Below, piece by piece: positions 52,420 through 64,000 of a stretch of 64,000 bases of DNA. The stretch covers positions 29,957,938 to 30,021,937 of the forward strand of contig CM022670.1 in the NCBI GenBank assembly GCA_012295275.1. Direction: 5' to 3'. The DNA is from Chrysomallon squamiferum. Taxonomy: Eukaryota > Mollusca > Gastropoda > Neomphalida > Peltospiridae. A program made the position numbers and the translations under genes. The notes under the pieces are model-generated. The model saw only the letters and a list, made by a program, of their open reading frames with translations, was not told the DNA's origin and searched no databases. The stretch's first letter is position 1, and the number at the start of each line of letters is the position of its first letter.

Positions 52420-52915
52420 TTTACATAATGAAAACATTTCACCACGGCTCCTTAAATAACAAAAGATAACATACTGAAAAATGTACATAATAATAAACAG
52501 AAAACTGTATATAGTAGTTCTTAAATAAACAACAACATGTTGAAAACAGTACATACAGACATGTTGAAAACTGAATACGGTAAGCTCGTTAAGTAATAAA
52601 CGGTTACATACTGAAAACTCTACAAGGAAGGTCTTTAAATAATAAGCAGTAATATACTGAAATCTGTGGTAGCTAATTCTTTAAATAATAAATCATAACA
52701 TACAAAAAAAAAAAGAATATGGTACATGATAACATACTGAAAATTGTACATGGAAGCTCTTTAAATAACAAACTACAGAAAAAATAAACGATAATATACT
52801 GACATCTCTACATTGATTCTAGCTCTTTAAATAATAAATGCTAACATACTAAAAATTGTCCATGAAGCATACTGAACACTGTTCACGGTGGGTCTTTAAA
52901 CAATAAACGCTAATA
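52420..52915 (+). repeat. Diverged tandem repeat, about 50-60 bp units
   Basis: The pattern aacatactgaaaa.tgtacat followed by gctctttaaataataaac recurs about nine times (clear copies near 52468, 52601, 52651, 52731, 52797, 52842 and 52869). Unit length varies, with insertions of A-rich sequence. No protein frame runs through it. Confidence 0.8.
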
Positions 52916-55544
52916 TTTTTTGTTGTGAAAATAGTTCAAGCACCTAATAATCCTGTAAATCACAGCCAACAGATCGGTTAGCGTCAGTCGATTACCAAGG
53001 CTGTACATGAGATTAAAAACTAATTACTTTGCGTCCAGGTCGCGAGTGGAGATACAAAATGCTTTACAATCACGCGATGTTCAGCATGCGATGTCTGTTT
53101 AAATAGCTAGCTGGGTTTATAAGTCTATGCTTAAGACATTTAAGAAATTGCAGTCTTTAATATAATGTGAACTGACTTGCTATGTCTGAGGCGAATCTGG
53201 TGTTTACTGCGATTTCTTTTCTCTTTGATGTAGCATGAATTATATTCATTTTTTATTAAACCCTACCTAGCTTAAAATAGACGACAGAATAAACAACCAA
53301 CATCAATAATAAAAACCATTAAAAAAATAAAATAATATAATCAATCAATAAAAAATAAAACAGACATGATGAATGAAAAATAAATAAGCGGTAAAGTTAA
53401 AAAAAAAAAAAGAACAACAAAAAACAAGACTAACAAAAAGAAAAAAAAACAACAACAAAGAAAAAAAAATTAAAATTAAAATAAAATAAAATAAAGTAAC
53501 AAAACAGAACCATCATAATTTACAAAGAGAACCCAATAAAAACAGCAGTAATATACTAACCAAGATTAAATAAAAGAAATCGAATTAGACATAAATTCAA
53601 AGCATTAACGTTTCTGCTGTTTAAGAAACAATCCTTGTATGATTAATTGTCTTGAAGTTTATGGGACAATTATTATTATTATTATTATTAGTTAAAATAA
53701 CGTCAGTGGAAAGGTCGCTTGGGTTTCAAAAGATAGATTCTTCCGTTAGTGAAAATGTACAAGCCATAAATGATGTCGTCTTTCCTAAGGTCACGTTAAT
53801 CAATGTCGAACGAATAATAAATTGACCAACAATCGAGTAGCACAGAATGACTTCCACTTTAAAACAAACAGCTTTGAAAGAACTGACAAAATTCAATTAT
53901 GGCTGACTTTCCGATCATTCTGGCATTTGCCAACCAACTTGTTCGTCATTCTGGAGCCAATTATCGCGACATCTGGAATGGATTCTCGTCTCACTGTCTG
54001 GTCGTTACAGAAGTAATGTCACGTCTAACAGTATGATAACTTCAGCGCTGCTGAACTGTTAAATTTCAGTGAAAGGAAAAGTTTCGAAACATACACGATT
54101 TAAAAATAATGGTTTCTGTTTTCTGTAAAGACTGCTGTTTGGTACATATGGAGTTTATAAATAACGTTTTACATTTTCAGCATGATGAAGTAATGGCAAT
54201 ATAATAATAACGGTTTTCTTTTCAATAAAATGTAATAATTACAATCATATTCGATTTAAAAATAGAAACTTTGTTTTCTGTAAACTGAAGAATTTGGAAT
54301 CAGATACGACTTAAAATTGCAGTTAATTTATATAAAAATATATATATATTTTAAAAATCTCTGTTATTGTTTTGTCATTCAGTGACGTAGACAATTATTT
54401 CTTCATTTTTTTTTCACTTAATCTAATGAGTAAACTTCCATAAACATTAAAATATAATATTACCGAAACACGAGAAAATACATAAAAGAGTTTTAATGCA
54501 AAAGAAAACATCTGCTTTGGCATGCTACAAAAAATCGTTATACTAAGGAATAATCGACGTTACAAACACACACACTTATCATTTGAGTTTTGATTATCCG
54601 TTATGATTTTCTTTTTAATTCTGTTCAGGGTCCTTTTCGCCCTGAAATTACCAAGAGATTTTGCTTCAGACATTTATATATAAAAATATATAAAAAGATG
54701 TATATTTAGTTTTAATCAACTAACACACTTTTCGTTTTGAAGTAACATAACCCGTGTTCTTTGACAAAGAATTGATCGAGATGTTGTTTGTTTGTACAGG
54801 AAGAAGTATTTAGCAGATGTTCTAGCTTGTTTTAATTAAAAACATGAATGAACGAATGGATACACATACATTTTTGTTTAAGGACACATCGACCTATTTT
54901 GTGTAAATAGTTGGTAGTTATCAAACATTTTAAAATGTATTTTTCAATTTTTTTTTTATCTTAGTGAAAACTAGTGTTGTCTCTTCAGTCGATAAGCAAG
55001 AAAGGATTTTTATATATGAATATATTTCCAATAATGAACTTTATTATTTTTAAAGAAGACACAAACTAATAATTAACTAAATAACTAAAAACAAAATCAA
55101 CAGAAAATAAATAAATAAATAGAGAGAGAGAGAAAAAAATATCATTAGACATGGGAAAGAGCCCAGTGCAGTGACTTTAGTATTATGCGATATCTGACGT
55201 ACGAGGTTCTGCGCTCTAATCACTGAGGTAAATATACAAAAATTAAAACAAAACTGGTAATGCAAGAATAATATCTACGTTGAAAAAGAGTACAATATAT
55301 TCACTCATATTTCTTTTACCTTTGATCTTAGTCATGAATGCACAAAATATAACAAACACACACACACGCACACACACACACATACACACACCATACACAC
55401 ACTCACACACACACTCACATCTAGACCCCTCCACCACACACAGGCTTGTTTCCTTTGCCGAAACGGAAGGATACCTCAAGAAGGGCTGATTTAATAAACA
55501 TTCACATATCACTAAATACAGACAAATTATCCCCTGATTTATAC

Positions 55545-55582
55545 CTGCCACGTAAGATCATTCAGAGATAACATACTTTGAT
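55545..55582 (-). other. Weak candidate microexon
   Basis: An acceptor ccttattttgactgcag and a moderate donor GGCAG|gtataa enclose 38 bases on the minus strand. One frame is open. Such pairs also occur by chance in AT-rich DNA, so support is slight. Confidence 0.12.
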
Positions 55583-58500
55583 CTGCAGTCAAAATAAGGC
55601 TTCTGATGGTTGGAACATTTTCATAAGTTAAATTTAGATATATGTATTGGCAATGAAAACTTGCTGATTATTAAAAGTTAATATTTTACTCTATTTTACG
55701 TCAATAAAATATTATATATTTTCTTTAAAAAACAACAGCATTTTATAGGATAATTATTTTCTGGAGAAATAAATAAATACTACGCTCTGTGTATGTCATG
55801 GTATAGCTTATTTATTGCGTAGACTGATGTGATATTGCGGAGATGAGAACGTACTTCAGAAAAATTGTAATAACGAGAAGTTATCAGACGAATATCTCTA
55901 CTGAAGAAATGTCAGGCAGTCATTAGAATGAACTATACGATCCTGGATTATGTCAATCTAATTTGCTGAATATGTTTTTCTCAGATTAAAATATTAGACT
56001 GAAAATCAAACAACAGAAGCATGTATTTCCACTCCAATGGGCTGAGATAGCAAATATGTAGACATTTGTAATTTGTTAGACATTTTCTACGTTTATTTCA
56101 TGCACAGTATGAGAGAGTAAAACGTTGGTCACGACATACACGAAAAAACAAAACAAAAAAAAACTATCCAAAAAAAAAAAAAAATCAGAAAACAACGAAC
56201 AAAAACATTCATACACACAAAACAAAAAACTTAATAATTCCAAATATCACCCTCCCCAAAGAAACTAACAATCAATAAAAACAAATAAAAACAAGTAGTT
56301 AATACTAGATCAGTATATACTGTTTTAAAATATTGTTCTTTTGTGACTTAGAGGTATGTAGAATTTATTTTATTTTATGTTATGTTAAAAATAGATTGTG
56401 TGGAAATCTTTCATCTCTTTATTTGACCTTGAATATTTTGCCGCATTAGAACGACCCAACATAAGAGATAAATTCTTAAAACACTGGTGTTTCGAAGGGG
56501 TCATTGCCTCGTGCAATGACGCTTTCGACATCACATATCAATTATGAAAATTAGTGGCAAAATACACAAAACGTAGAAAAAGTAGACCTGGACGTCCCGG
56601 GTTGCAGCTTTGGAGGCCAGGTCCGTAGACCAGGTTAGTTTTTCAATAACCATTTTTAACAATGCACACTAAATACCAATGACAGTAAGAACACAAACAT
56701 ACATGAATATATTTTATTATAAAACAAGCACAAATACCTTATTGTACATAAAATAATTTTTAATATTCAAAGAGAACCTGGTCAGTTGTAAATAGATAGG
56801 TTATTCATGAATAAATGAGGCAACTGGCGAATTGTCCGGTAGGGCCTGAAATGTGTAAAAATAATAATAATAATAATAAAAAAATTATTTGTCCTTGAAC
56901 ATAACAAGAACAGACATTTGTTATTTTTTCAGATAATCTTCTCTCGAAGTGTATATCTTTTTATTTTATTTTTATTTATTTATTATTATTATTATTTTAA
57001 ATTTTATTTTCGTGTGGCTAGAATAATGAGTGTATTTCGAATTTTCTAGCTCTGTTTCTTAAATATATGTTCACGTTCTTTCTCGATAAATTTATAACCA
57101 TTTGCTCAATGTATTAATACACGTACAAACCAATCAAGACAGATAACTATGGATTAAAAATAAAGTCAATATCAGTTCTTTCCCTTGAATAGTAGAAACT
57201 AACAAAAACAGCAAGGACAGCAGTAGCAACAACAATTACAGTAATAATAATAATAATCACAATGATGATGAATATAATGATGACGATGATGATATACAGA
57301 AGAATATGAACAACAAAACAAATTAAATTTTTACTACTGTTCACATTCAGAAATACTCTTTCTTCAGCGTCGAAAATAGAAATATATTAACATTCATGCA
57401 TTGTGTACTATCACTTCATGTTCTAAGTTAAACATACACTCACAGGCTGCTACAAAACTAACTACAGACGAGTAAATCTGAGCTTAAACGTCTTTTCGCT
57501 ATTCTTTCTGTCATACTTGGCAAATAATGATGTTACATCATGGCATTGTTACTGACGTTGTAATGTTTGTATGCGTGAGACATCACCATCAGTTTCGATG
57601 TGAGGCAACAATTGTTTCCTACAGGTTTCTGAAGATGAGAATGGAACTAATTTTGCTATTGTAAATAATATTAATTTTTATATGTGCATGTTTATGAACG
57701 AAGAAGAAATATCTATGATTTGTTTGTACCATCGAATCAAAACGTTCGATTGAGTTGATGTACTTAGGTTTCATGAGAACTTCAATAAACAGTAATTGAT
57801 GTAAAAATTTAAAAATTAAATCTCCAGCTACACTTATTTATTTTATTTTATTTCATATTTTCTAAAACTATTGCATTTAATATAAATTTAATATTCGTTT
57901 TCCTCATTCATTGAAGTATCGGCGTTAGGTAACTCTCACAGGAGTAAGAAATAAGAGTGTTCTCCCTTTTAATGAAACGTTTATAAGAATTATCATGATT
58001 CATTTCAAGTTTAAAAAGTTAGCAGATTGTTCAGATATTATAAACATAATAAATGCGTTCTGCAGTATTAGAAACGTATCAGACGGAAGAACATACTAGC
58101 GAATGTTGAGAATATGATAAAATCTACATATGAATTAATTAACTAACTAACTTAATAAATAAATTAATAAAATAAAATAAATAAAGCAAATGAGAGCACC
58201 ACGCTTATTAAAGTGTAAACTATAAAAATCATCAAATTACTGCACATTTGTTTATTAATTATATTTCTTATTTTTGTAAATTTATACAATTTTATAAAAT
58301 TTCTCTGAAAACTATCTGGAAATCCGAAACCTTAAGACACTCAGTCACCCTTGTAAACATAGGCTCACTTTCTACCTGTAGCTCTTTCTCTCGCATTCAC
58401 ACTTATATACACAAACATATATTCTTTAATACAGTTATGTTTAGTCAAGGATAACAAATTTATTCAGAACACACACAGACACACACACACACACACAAAC

Positions 58501-58717
58501 TCATTTTTTTCATGTTTACCGATCAGTTTGTCTTGATTAACATGATATTGAAATTTCTGTGACATTACTTTTCAGTCAATAATCATAATCAGTATCAAAT
58601 TTAAAAAAAAAACCATAAATAAAAGGTTTCTGACCATATTATAACTTTTAAAAATCCTAAAACAGGCCAACAATATCTTACTTGTATTTAAATATGCACG
58701 CACATATACACACACAT

Positions 58718-58826
<109 letters not shown>

Positions 58827-60535
58827 CTGTCTTCCGGCTGCCAAATTCAGCATAAAGAAAACCTTCTAAACCATTCCAGATTTATATTTTGTTGCAGATA
58901 TAGCACATCTTTGTCATTAATGTAAAATGTCATTCGAAAAACAATGCGTTTGTTTCTTATGACAGTTTGATGGCTTGTGATTAAAGGCTTTTTAATCTTA
59001 ATTATAGTCTGATTTGTGAAACATGGAGAAAGAGTTTTAGATTAATTTCTGAATGAAAATGAGTGTTATATTGCGACTGGAGGTTCAGTGGACCTAAGAA
59101 AACAGTTAAGTAAATTTTTTACAATATTCCAAACCTTATAAATTAATAAAAAAATAAAAATAAGTAAATAAATAAGTTAGTAAATAAATGTTAGTAAGTA
59201 TTAAATAAATATATAATTTTATATGTTAATGAGTAAATAGTAATGGCTACTACTACTATTATTACTGCTATTACTGCTACTACTGCTGCACTGCTACTAC
59301 TTCTGCACTGCTGCTACTACTATTGCTCTGTTGCAGCTGTAACAGCTAGTATTGATGATCATGAAGATGAAGATATCCTAATAAAAATAACTCTAGCAGA
59401 ATTGAAAACTGATTTTATAATAATATTAATATAACAAGCAATTTACACTTGTTTCATTATTTTTTTTGAAGGAAAAATAATCTCGTTGAGTAATACTGGT
59501 TTTAATAACATTTAAAACATATACAAAAATCAAACTTATAAAAAAGTAAACAATGAAACATTCTCCTTTATAAATCCTCTTAGGTTTTGGTTTCCGTTTT
59601 TTCTAAAGAGCGGATCTATGAAGTAATTTTGCAGCTATAACGAATTAGTGTTATCATCGATTTTTGCCAATTCCAGAAACTAAAATGAAGGAAATTGCAG
59701 GGGGCAACATCACTATTTTATTAGTTTTAGCCAATCCGCTTAAATTTGTAATAATAGCAGTGTTTTTAACATTTTTTCTCTCTGTAATTATTGAAGAGAG
59801 GCAATTCTTGACATTACAGAAAAATACTGTTTATGTCAGATTTTATGATTACAATATAACAATCTGTAAAATGAAATATGTAACCCATAATATTTGTAGT
59901 AATATAATAGTAATAATAACAGTAATTATAACAGTACGAGCAATGCAGTAGAAGTAACAATAGTTACAACAGAGCTAAAAACACCAGTAGTAGCTGTAAG
60001 GGTAGCGGTAGTAGCATTAATAGTATTAACAGCAGCATTATCAATAGTAACAACAACGGTAGCAGTAGTAGTAGTAGTGGTGGTGGGGTAATAGTAGTAG
60101 TAGTGGTGGTGGTGGTAGTAGTAGTAATAGTGGTAGCAGACGGAAAGTAAAATAAAACGGTGTTTATACCATGTTTTCAATACCGAGGTATGATGTTTTA
60201 TAACACTGGGTTCAAAGATTAGGAAGTAAACCCATTTTCAACATCAGCAATTAGCATTAAATTTTGTTGTGAACATCCTGTTCTTTTAGTTCTGTATATA
60301 ATTTAAATTCCATCCACTTTTCTTCAGAAACTATCGGCTTTCAACAGCTATGTCCGGCCATGTCGCAGAAGACGTCATTTTGTGTCTGAAAAGCAATTAC
60401 GGGTCTTAGTGACAACGCCATTACGCCGAAACACAACACGGAAGAAATGCGAAATTTGAGTTGATTTCCAACTAAGCAAACTATCGATCGCCATTGCCAT
60501 GAACCTTGTCAGTTTGAGAGATTCCATTTTCTTAC

Positions 60536-60700
60536 CTGAATGCTTCCGTTAACCTAATTTAATGGCTGCTCAGAAGTGGTCTCAGACGCCAGGACAAATA
60601 CTTAAAAGACTGAGTGACATGGTCGCGTTCTCATTTTGCACGGCTAACAGAATTTAGTCGCTCCTCGCCGTCGCATAGTCAAACAAAATACTTTTGAGTT
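60536..60700 (-). other. Candidate noncoding first exon
   Basis: A GC-richer segment ends on the minus strand in TTCAG|gtaagaaa (donor at 60535), a strong splice donor. The segment has short upstream frames only and no upstream acceptor was chosen, so it would suit a transcription-start exon of the minus-strand gene. The adjoining 60300-60480 is also GC-richer, with CGATCG and gccattg words. The left boundary is arbitrary. Confidence 0.25.
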
Positions 60701-60809
60701 AATCCTTTCGGAATTTCATAAGACACATAACCTATTTTGCTTTTTTCTTCCTACTTTTCTCTTCCTGCTCTTTTTCATTAGCTTTAATAGGTGTCTTTTT
60801 AAGAGTTGC

Positions 60810-60810
<1 letters not shown>

Positions 60811-60868
<58 letters not shown>
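60811..60868 (+). repeat. (AAT)n microsatellite
   Basis: Nineteen pure AAT triplets, followed by imperfect AGT-type triplets to about 60930. Confidence 0.95.
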
Positions 60869-61098
60869 GCGATAGTAGTAGTTCAATAGTACTAGCAACA
60901 GAAGCAGTAGTAGTTGTAGCAGTAGAAGAAGACAAAGTGATTGTAGTAGTTGTAATAACTTCGATAATTAATATAACAGAGACGTAAAGAAAAACGCTAA
61001 AATGAAGAGAAACAAATTTCAGTTTAATTTTCTTCTTAATCTGGATTTTCAAGTTCTGTCTAAACTCGGTATCTCAAAAATTTTTGAGTAAAAAATTA

Positions 61099-61099
<1 letters not shown>

Positions 61100-61146
<47 letters not shown>
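61100..61146 (+). repeat. (AC)n microsatellite
   Basis: Pure AC dinucleotides. Confidence 0.95.
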
Positions 61147-61148
<2 letters not shown>

Positions 61149-61854
61149 CTTACAAATATATGAGTGGAGGTTTTCACAACTGGTCTGTCAACTGTCATTG
61201 AATGATGTGGTCTGTTACCAGTATGAACGTTATTTTGTCATTCATTTTCCCGGCCAGTTCTTTTCATCAAGTTACACGATGCAGAAATTCTGCTGACAGC
61301 TTTGTTTTGTGGGATCGTCATTTCCCAGACATTTTATTAGCACAATTTAGAAGATAATGGACGTATTTTCGACATTCCAGTCCCTTTAACATCCTCAAAA
61401 ATTGGGTAAAAAAGGTATTAAATGCTATAGCTTTGTTAAATCAATCCACTCAATCTTTTGGCTCTGTTCACTCTTCGAAATTTATATGGAACAGCCCAAC
61501 CGGTAAAGACTCGAGCAGAATAATACCAGTACTTGTGATTGTAGTACTAGTGGTAGCAGAAGTAATGGAAGTAGTAATATTGGCAGTAGAAGAAGCTAGA
61601 CGAAGATTCCCAAGAGAGATAAAAAATAAAATAATAATTTAAAAGAACATTGGTAATATATATAAAAAAAAGACTAAATGCGTTTTTACCAGTTTTCATA
61701 CATGAAAGATTTCCCGACTTATTTTCTGTTTATCAAGTCTGATAAGATAATTGTAATCAAAAGCATGATAACATGTTCTAAAAGATATAATTATCCAAAG
61801 AAAGGTTGAGTATTTATAAATGTTACTGTTTAATTTTATCTTCTCTCTCTCTCT

Positions 61855-61895
<41 letters not shown>
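61855..61895 (+). repeat. (CA)n microsatellite upstream of a Tc1 relic
   Basis: Pure CA dinucleotides preceded by a short CT run, about 40 bases from the first recognisable transposase codons. Confidence 0.95.
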
Positions 61896-61898
<3 letters not shown>

Positions 61899-61929
61899 AT
61901 ACACACTAAAAACTGTCTGGAGACAAAAG

Positions 61930-62320
61930 GAACACAGCCAGAATACGGTTTCCTTTGGGAGAGAGTCAGTCATGTTAAAGGGATGCATTTCTATGGGTTG
62001 CAAGATGAACCCTATCACCATTTGTGGTAACCTTAATGGGCATTGGTATCAACAGGAAATTTTCGAGAGAGCTGTTGTCCCCCATTTTGATAATCATACT
62101 TTTGTCACAATACCCACCCAGTTCTTACAACAGAATGCTGTTTACACAATTCCGTTGCCAGCCATGAATCCAGATCTGAATCCAGACGAATATCTGTGGG
62201 ACGTTTTACGATGTCGTGTTAGACTCTAGATGAACTGACTGCTACTTTGCGGATCTGAATCCTCAAAAACAAATCCAGAGATTGATCCAAGGAATGAGGA
62301 GGCGTCATAAAATACTGTTC
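61930..62320 (+). mobile_element. Tc1/mariner transposase DDE-domain relic
   Basis: Plus-strand reading gives GNLNGHWYQQEIFERAVVPH, then FDNHTF, then QQNAVYT, NPDLNPDEYLWDVL and, after a stop and frame change, IQRLIQGMRRR. This matches the Tc1 order GNLTGxxYxxxIL...VVPHF, QDNAPxHT, SPDLNPIEHxWD, RIxRLIxSMRRR. The second catalytic Asp region (QDNA) has lost its Asp, about 10-15 residues between it and PDLNP are missing, and the first Asp region is unreadable. It is therefore a dead copy. Confidence 0.85.
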
Positions 62321-62675
62321 ATGTGCATAAACGTTATACAAGATACCGATAGAAAGTCATTATGTGAATCACATGTAAGCATGATACTGGCAGATAAGTT
62401 TGTCCAACACGTGAAATTTGTAATGTTTTTGAATGAAATGAAGTCATTTTCCAAATCTGTATTATCTTCAAATAAACTACATTATATAATGGTATTATTG
62501 GTTAAGTTTCCCCTCGTCATACGGTTTGGAAATCATTGACACATTTCATGCACCAGTTACTAAAGTTGCTCAGTCTAAGCAAATACGGGTATTGCTCAAT
62601 CATTTTCCATATGTGTATATGTGTGTGTGCGCGCGCGCGCGCTTCTCTCTCTTGTCTCCCCCCTCTCTCTCTCTC

Positions 62676-62681
62676 TACGTA

Positions 62682-62712
<31 letters not shown>
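62676..62712 (+). repeat. (TG)n microsatellite
   Basis: TG dinucleotides within a wider block that starts with TG and GC alternation (62620-62642, potential Z-DNA) and a CT run. Confidence 0.9.
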
Positions 62713-63626
62713 TTGTGTGTATGTATATATATATATATGCTTTAGAACGATTAAACGTTACAGTATTCAGACACGTAAAAAGGATAAGAAGAAAAATAGA
62801 AGGGGAAAAAAAAGAAACCTCATTGGACAGAAAATATATTTAAAAAGACATTAAAATAATTAAAAAGTCAAAGCTGTTGTGATACGGTGTAATAATTTAA
62901 TGCGAATGTGAGAGAGATAAAGTGAAAAAAGACAGACAGGTAACAACAGAAGGAAGGAGGGAGGGAGGGAGGGAGGGAGGGAGAGAGAGCAGAGCCTTAG
63001 AGACCAATTCAGAACCAGAGACAGAACAAGACGTGGACTATAACTTAGCAATAGAAAAACACTATATTCTTTTCTTTTTTTACGATATCAATTATTAACA
63101 AGTAACAAAATGTCACAGCAGCAAGATCAACCAGCTGGTACCGAGGTGATGAAATAAGAATTATCAATATCTGTGAAGAGATTTTAATAGGCCAGGTCAA
63201 AACATTATGGCGTCTTTGTTGATGACATGAGTGTAAGGCATTTATACATGCTATGCTCATCACATATTTAATGGAAATCTTGTTAGAGAGCGGAGGTTGA
63301 TTTTCCAGTGCAGGCATGCTTTTATCAGATGTTGACAAATTGGCTTATCGTTATCGATATTTCAAAATATAGGCCATCTGGAAAGGACAGTGGCATTTTA
63401 TCAAAATGCTTCTAATGAAGACCGAACGACTTATCAAGATATACTGACAGAAATAAAGTAGGGAACGATCTTTTTGTTATAGCAAGAGAATTTTTGTTAT
63501 GTGACTCGCACGGAATTATTAAGGGAAGAATAAAATAATGCCCATATCATGGCATATGTTTAATTTTCATAATTTCTTCAGGCTAATTTCTTCATGCCAG
63601 ACTAAACATATCATTGAAAATGACTG

Positions 63627-63632
63627 GCCAAA

Positions 63633-63675
<43 letters not shown>

Positions 63676-63690
63676 AGTAATAAATAAATA
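63627..63690 (+). repeat. (AAAT)n microsatellite
   Basis: AAAT units with one AAGT interruption. The minus Phe-Ile-Tyr-Leu frames are artefacts. Confidence 0.95.
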
Positions 63691-63879
63691 AAAATGAATA
63701 AATAACTGTCCCCCCCATAAAAAGCAACAGCAAACAAACAACAACAAAATAATGATGACAGTAATAATAATAATAACAACAACAATAATAATAATAACGA
63801 ACATATTTAGAAATTTAAAAATAACCAATATTTCAATCAATAAATCTTAATCTCAATTCCACAGAGAAACAACTCGGAC

Positions 63880-63885
63880 AAAGAA

Positions 63886-63962
<77 letters not shown>
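63880..63962 (+). repeat. (GA)n microsatellite near the window end
   Basis: About 80 bases of GA with a few AAAG interruptions at its start. Confidence 0.95.
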
Positions 63963-63965
<3 letters not shown>

Positions 63966-64000
63966 TGTGAGGAAACATTATAAGTATTTATTAAAAATAT

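Noticed and set aside
55140-55260. tRNA-like words (attagagcgcagaacc) on the minus strand
   Set aside because: Only an A-box-like stretch is visible, with no B box and no second copy.
56580-56640. GC-rich short hairpin (gacctgg with ccaggtc)
   Set aside because: The stem is only 7 bp with a 25-base loop, which is not meaningful.

Overview
The window is animal nuclear DNA: AT-rich, intron-rich and crowded with microsatellites. It holds a tRNA-derived SINE, LINE reverse-transcriptase relics, Tc1/mariner relics and Tigger/pogo relics. The mixture (very long GA, CA, AAT and AAAT tracts, this style of LINE, and a large gene with tiny exons) best fits a mollusc, probably an octopus-like cephalopod. 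That assignment is inference. Nothing bacterial, phage or viral was recognised.

The one well-supported protein-coding gene lies on the minus strand. Six exons join with consistent reading phase: 27815-27760 (start codon at 27792-27790), 14300-14155, 5194-5057, 4419-4349, 3620-3476 and 174-1. The frame is still open at the window edge. The 236 residues visible describe a small single-pass membrane protein. It has a short N-terminus without a signal peptide, one hydrophobic helix at about residues 24-47, a basic stop-transfer flank, and a long charged cytoplasmic tail. The tail carries an RRVSF motif (residues 156-160) that matches both the protein phosphatase 1 docking consensus and a PKA site. 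I do not recognise the family.

Layout: 1-5.2 kb holds the five distal introns and exons of that gene. 5.2-14.2 kb is an intron with a GC-richer block bearing a CRE palindrome (5.9-6.1 kb) and a LINE reverse-transcriptase relic (8.7-9.1 kb). At 12.7-13.65 kb there is a striking 16/32-bp minisatellite beside the transmembrane exon. 14.3-27.8 kb is the first mapped intron, with an unresolved open frame at 15.5-15.9 kb, a 33-bp inverted repeat at 16.7 kb, a Tigger-type MITE at 20.6 kb and a SINE at 25.8 kb.

27.8-64 kb contains no exon I can assign firmly. It has Tc1 relics (28.2 and 62 kb), a LINE tail (38.3 kb), an internally deleted Tigger element with a readable N-terminal transposase domain (40.5-41.1 kb), a second SINE copy (45.0 kb) and a near-perfect 72-nt hairpin (46.1 kb). 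There are also several minus-strand segments bounded by good splice signals (50.9, 51.9, 55.5 and 60.5 kb) that could be upstream exons. The long microsatellites show a strand bias (GA, CA, AAT and AAAT almost all on the plus strand), which would be pyrimidine- or U-rich in a minus-strand transcript.
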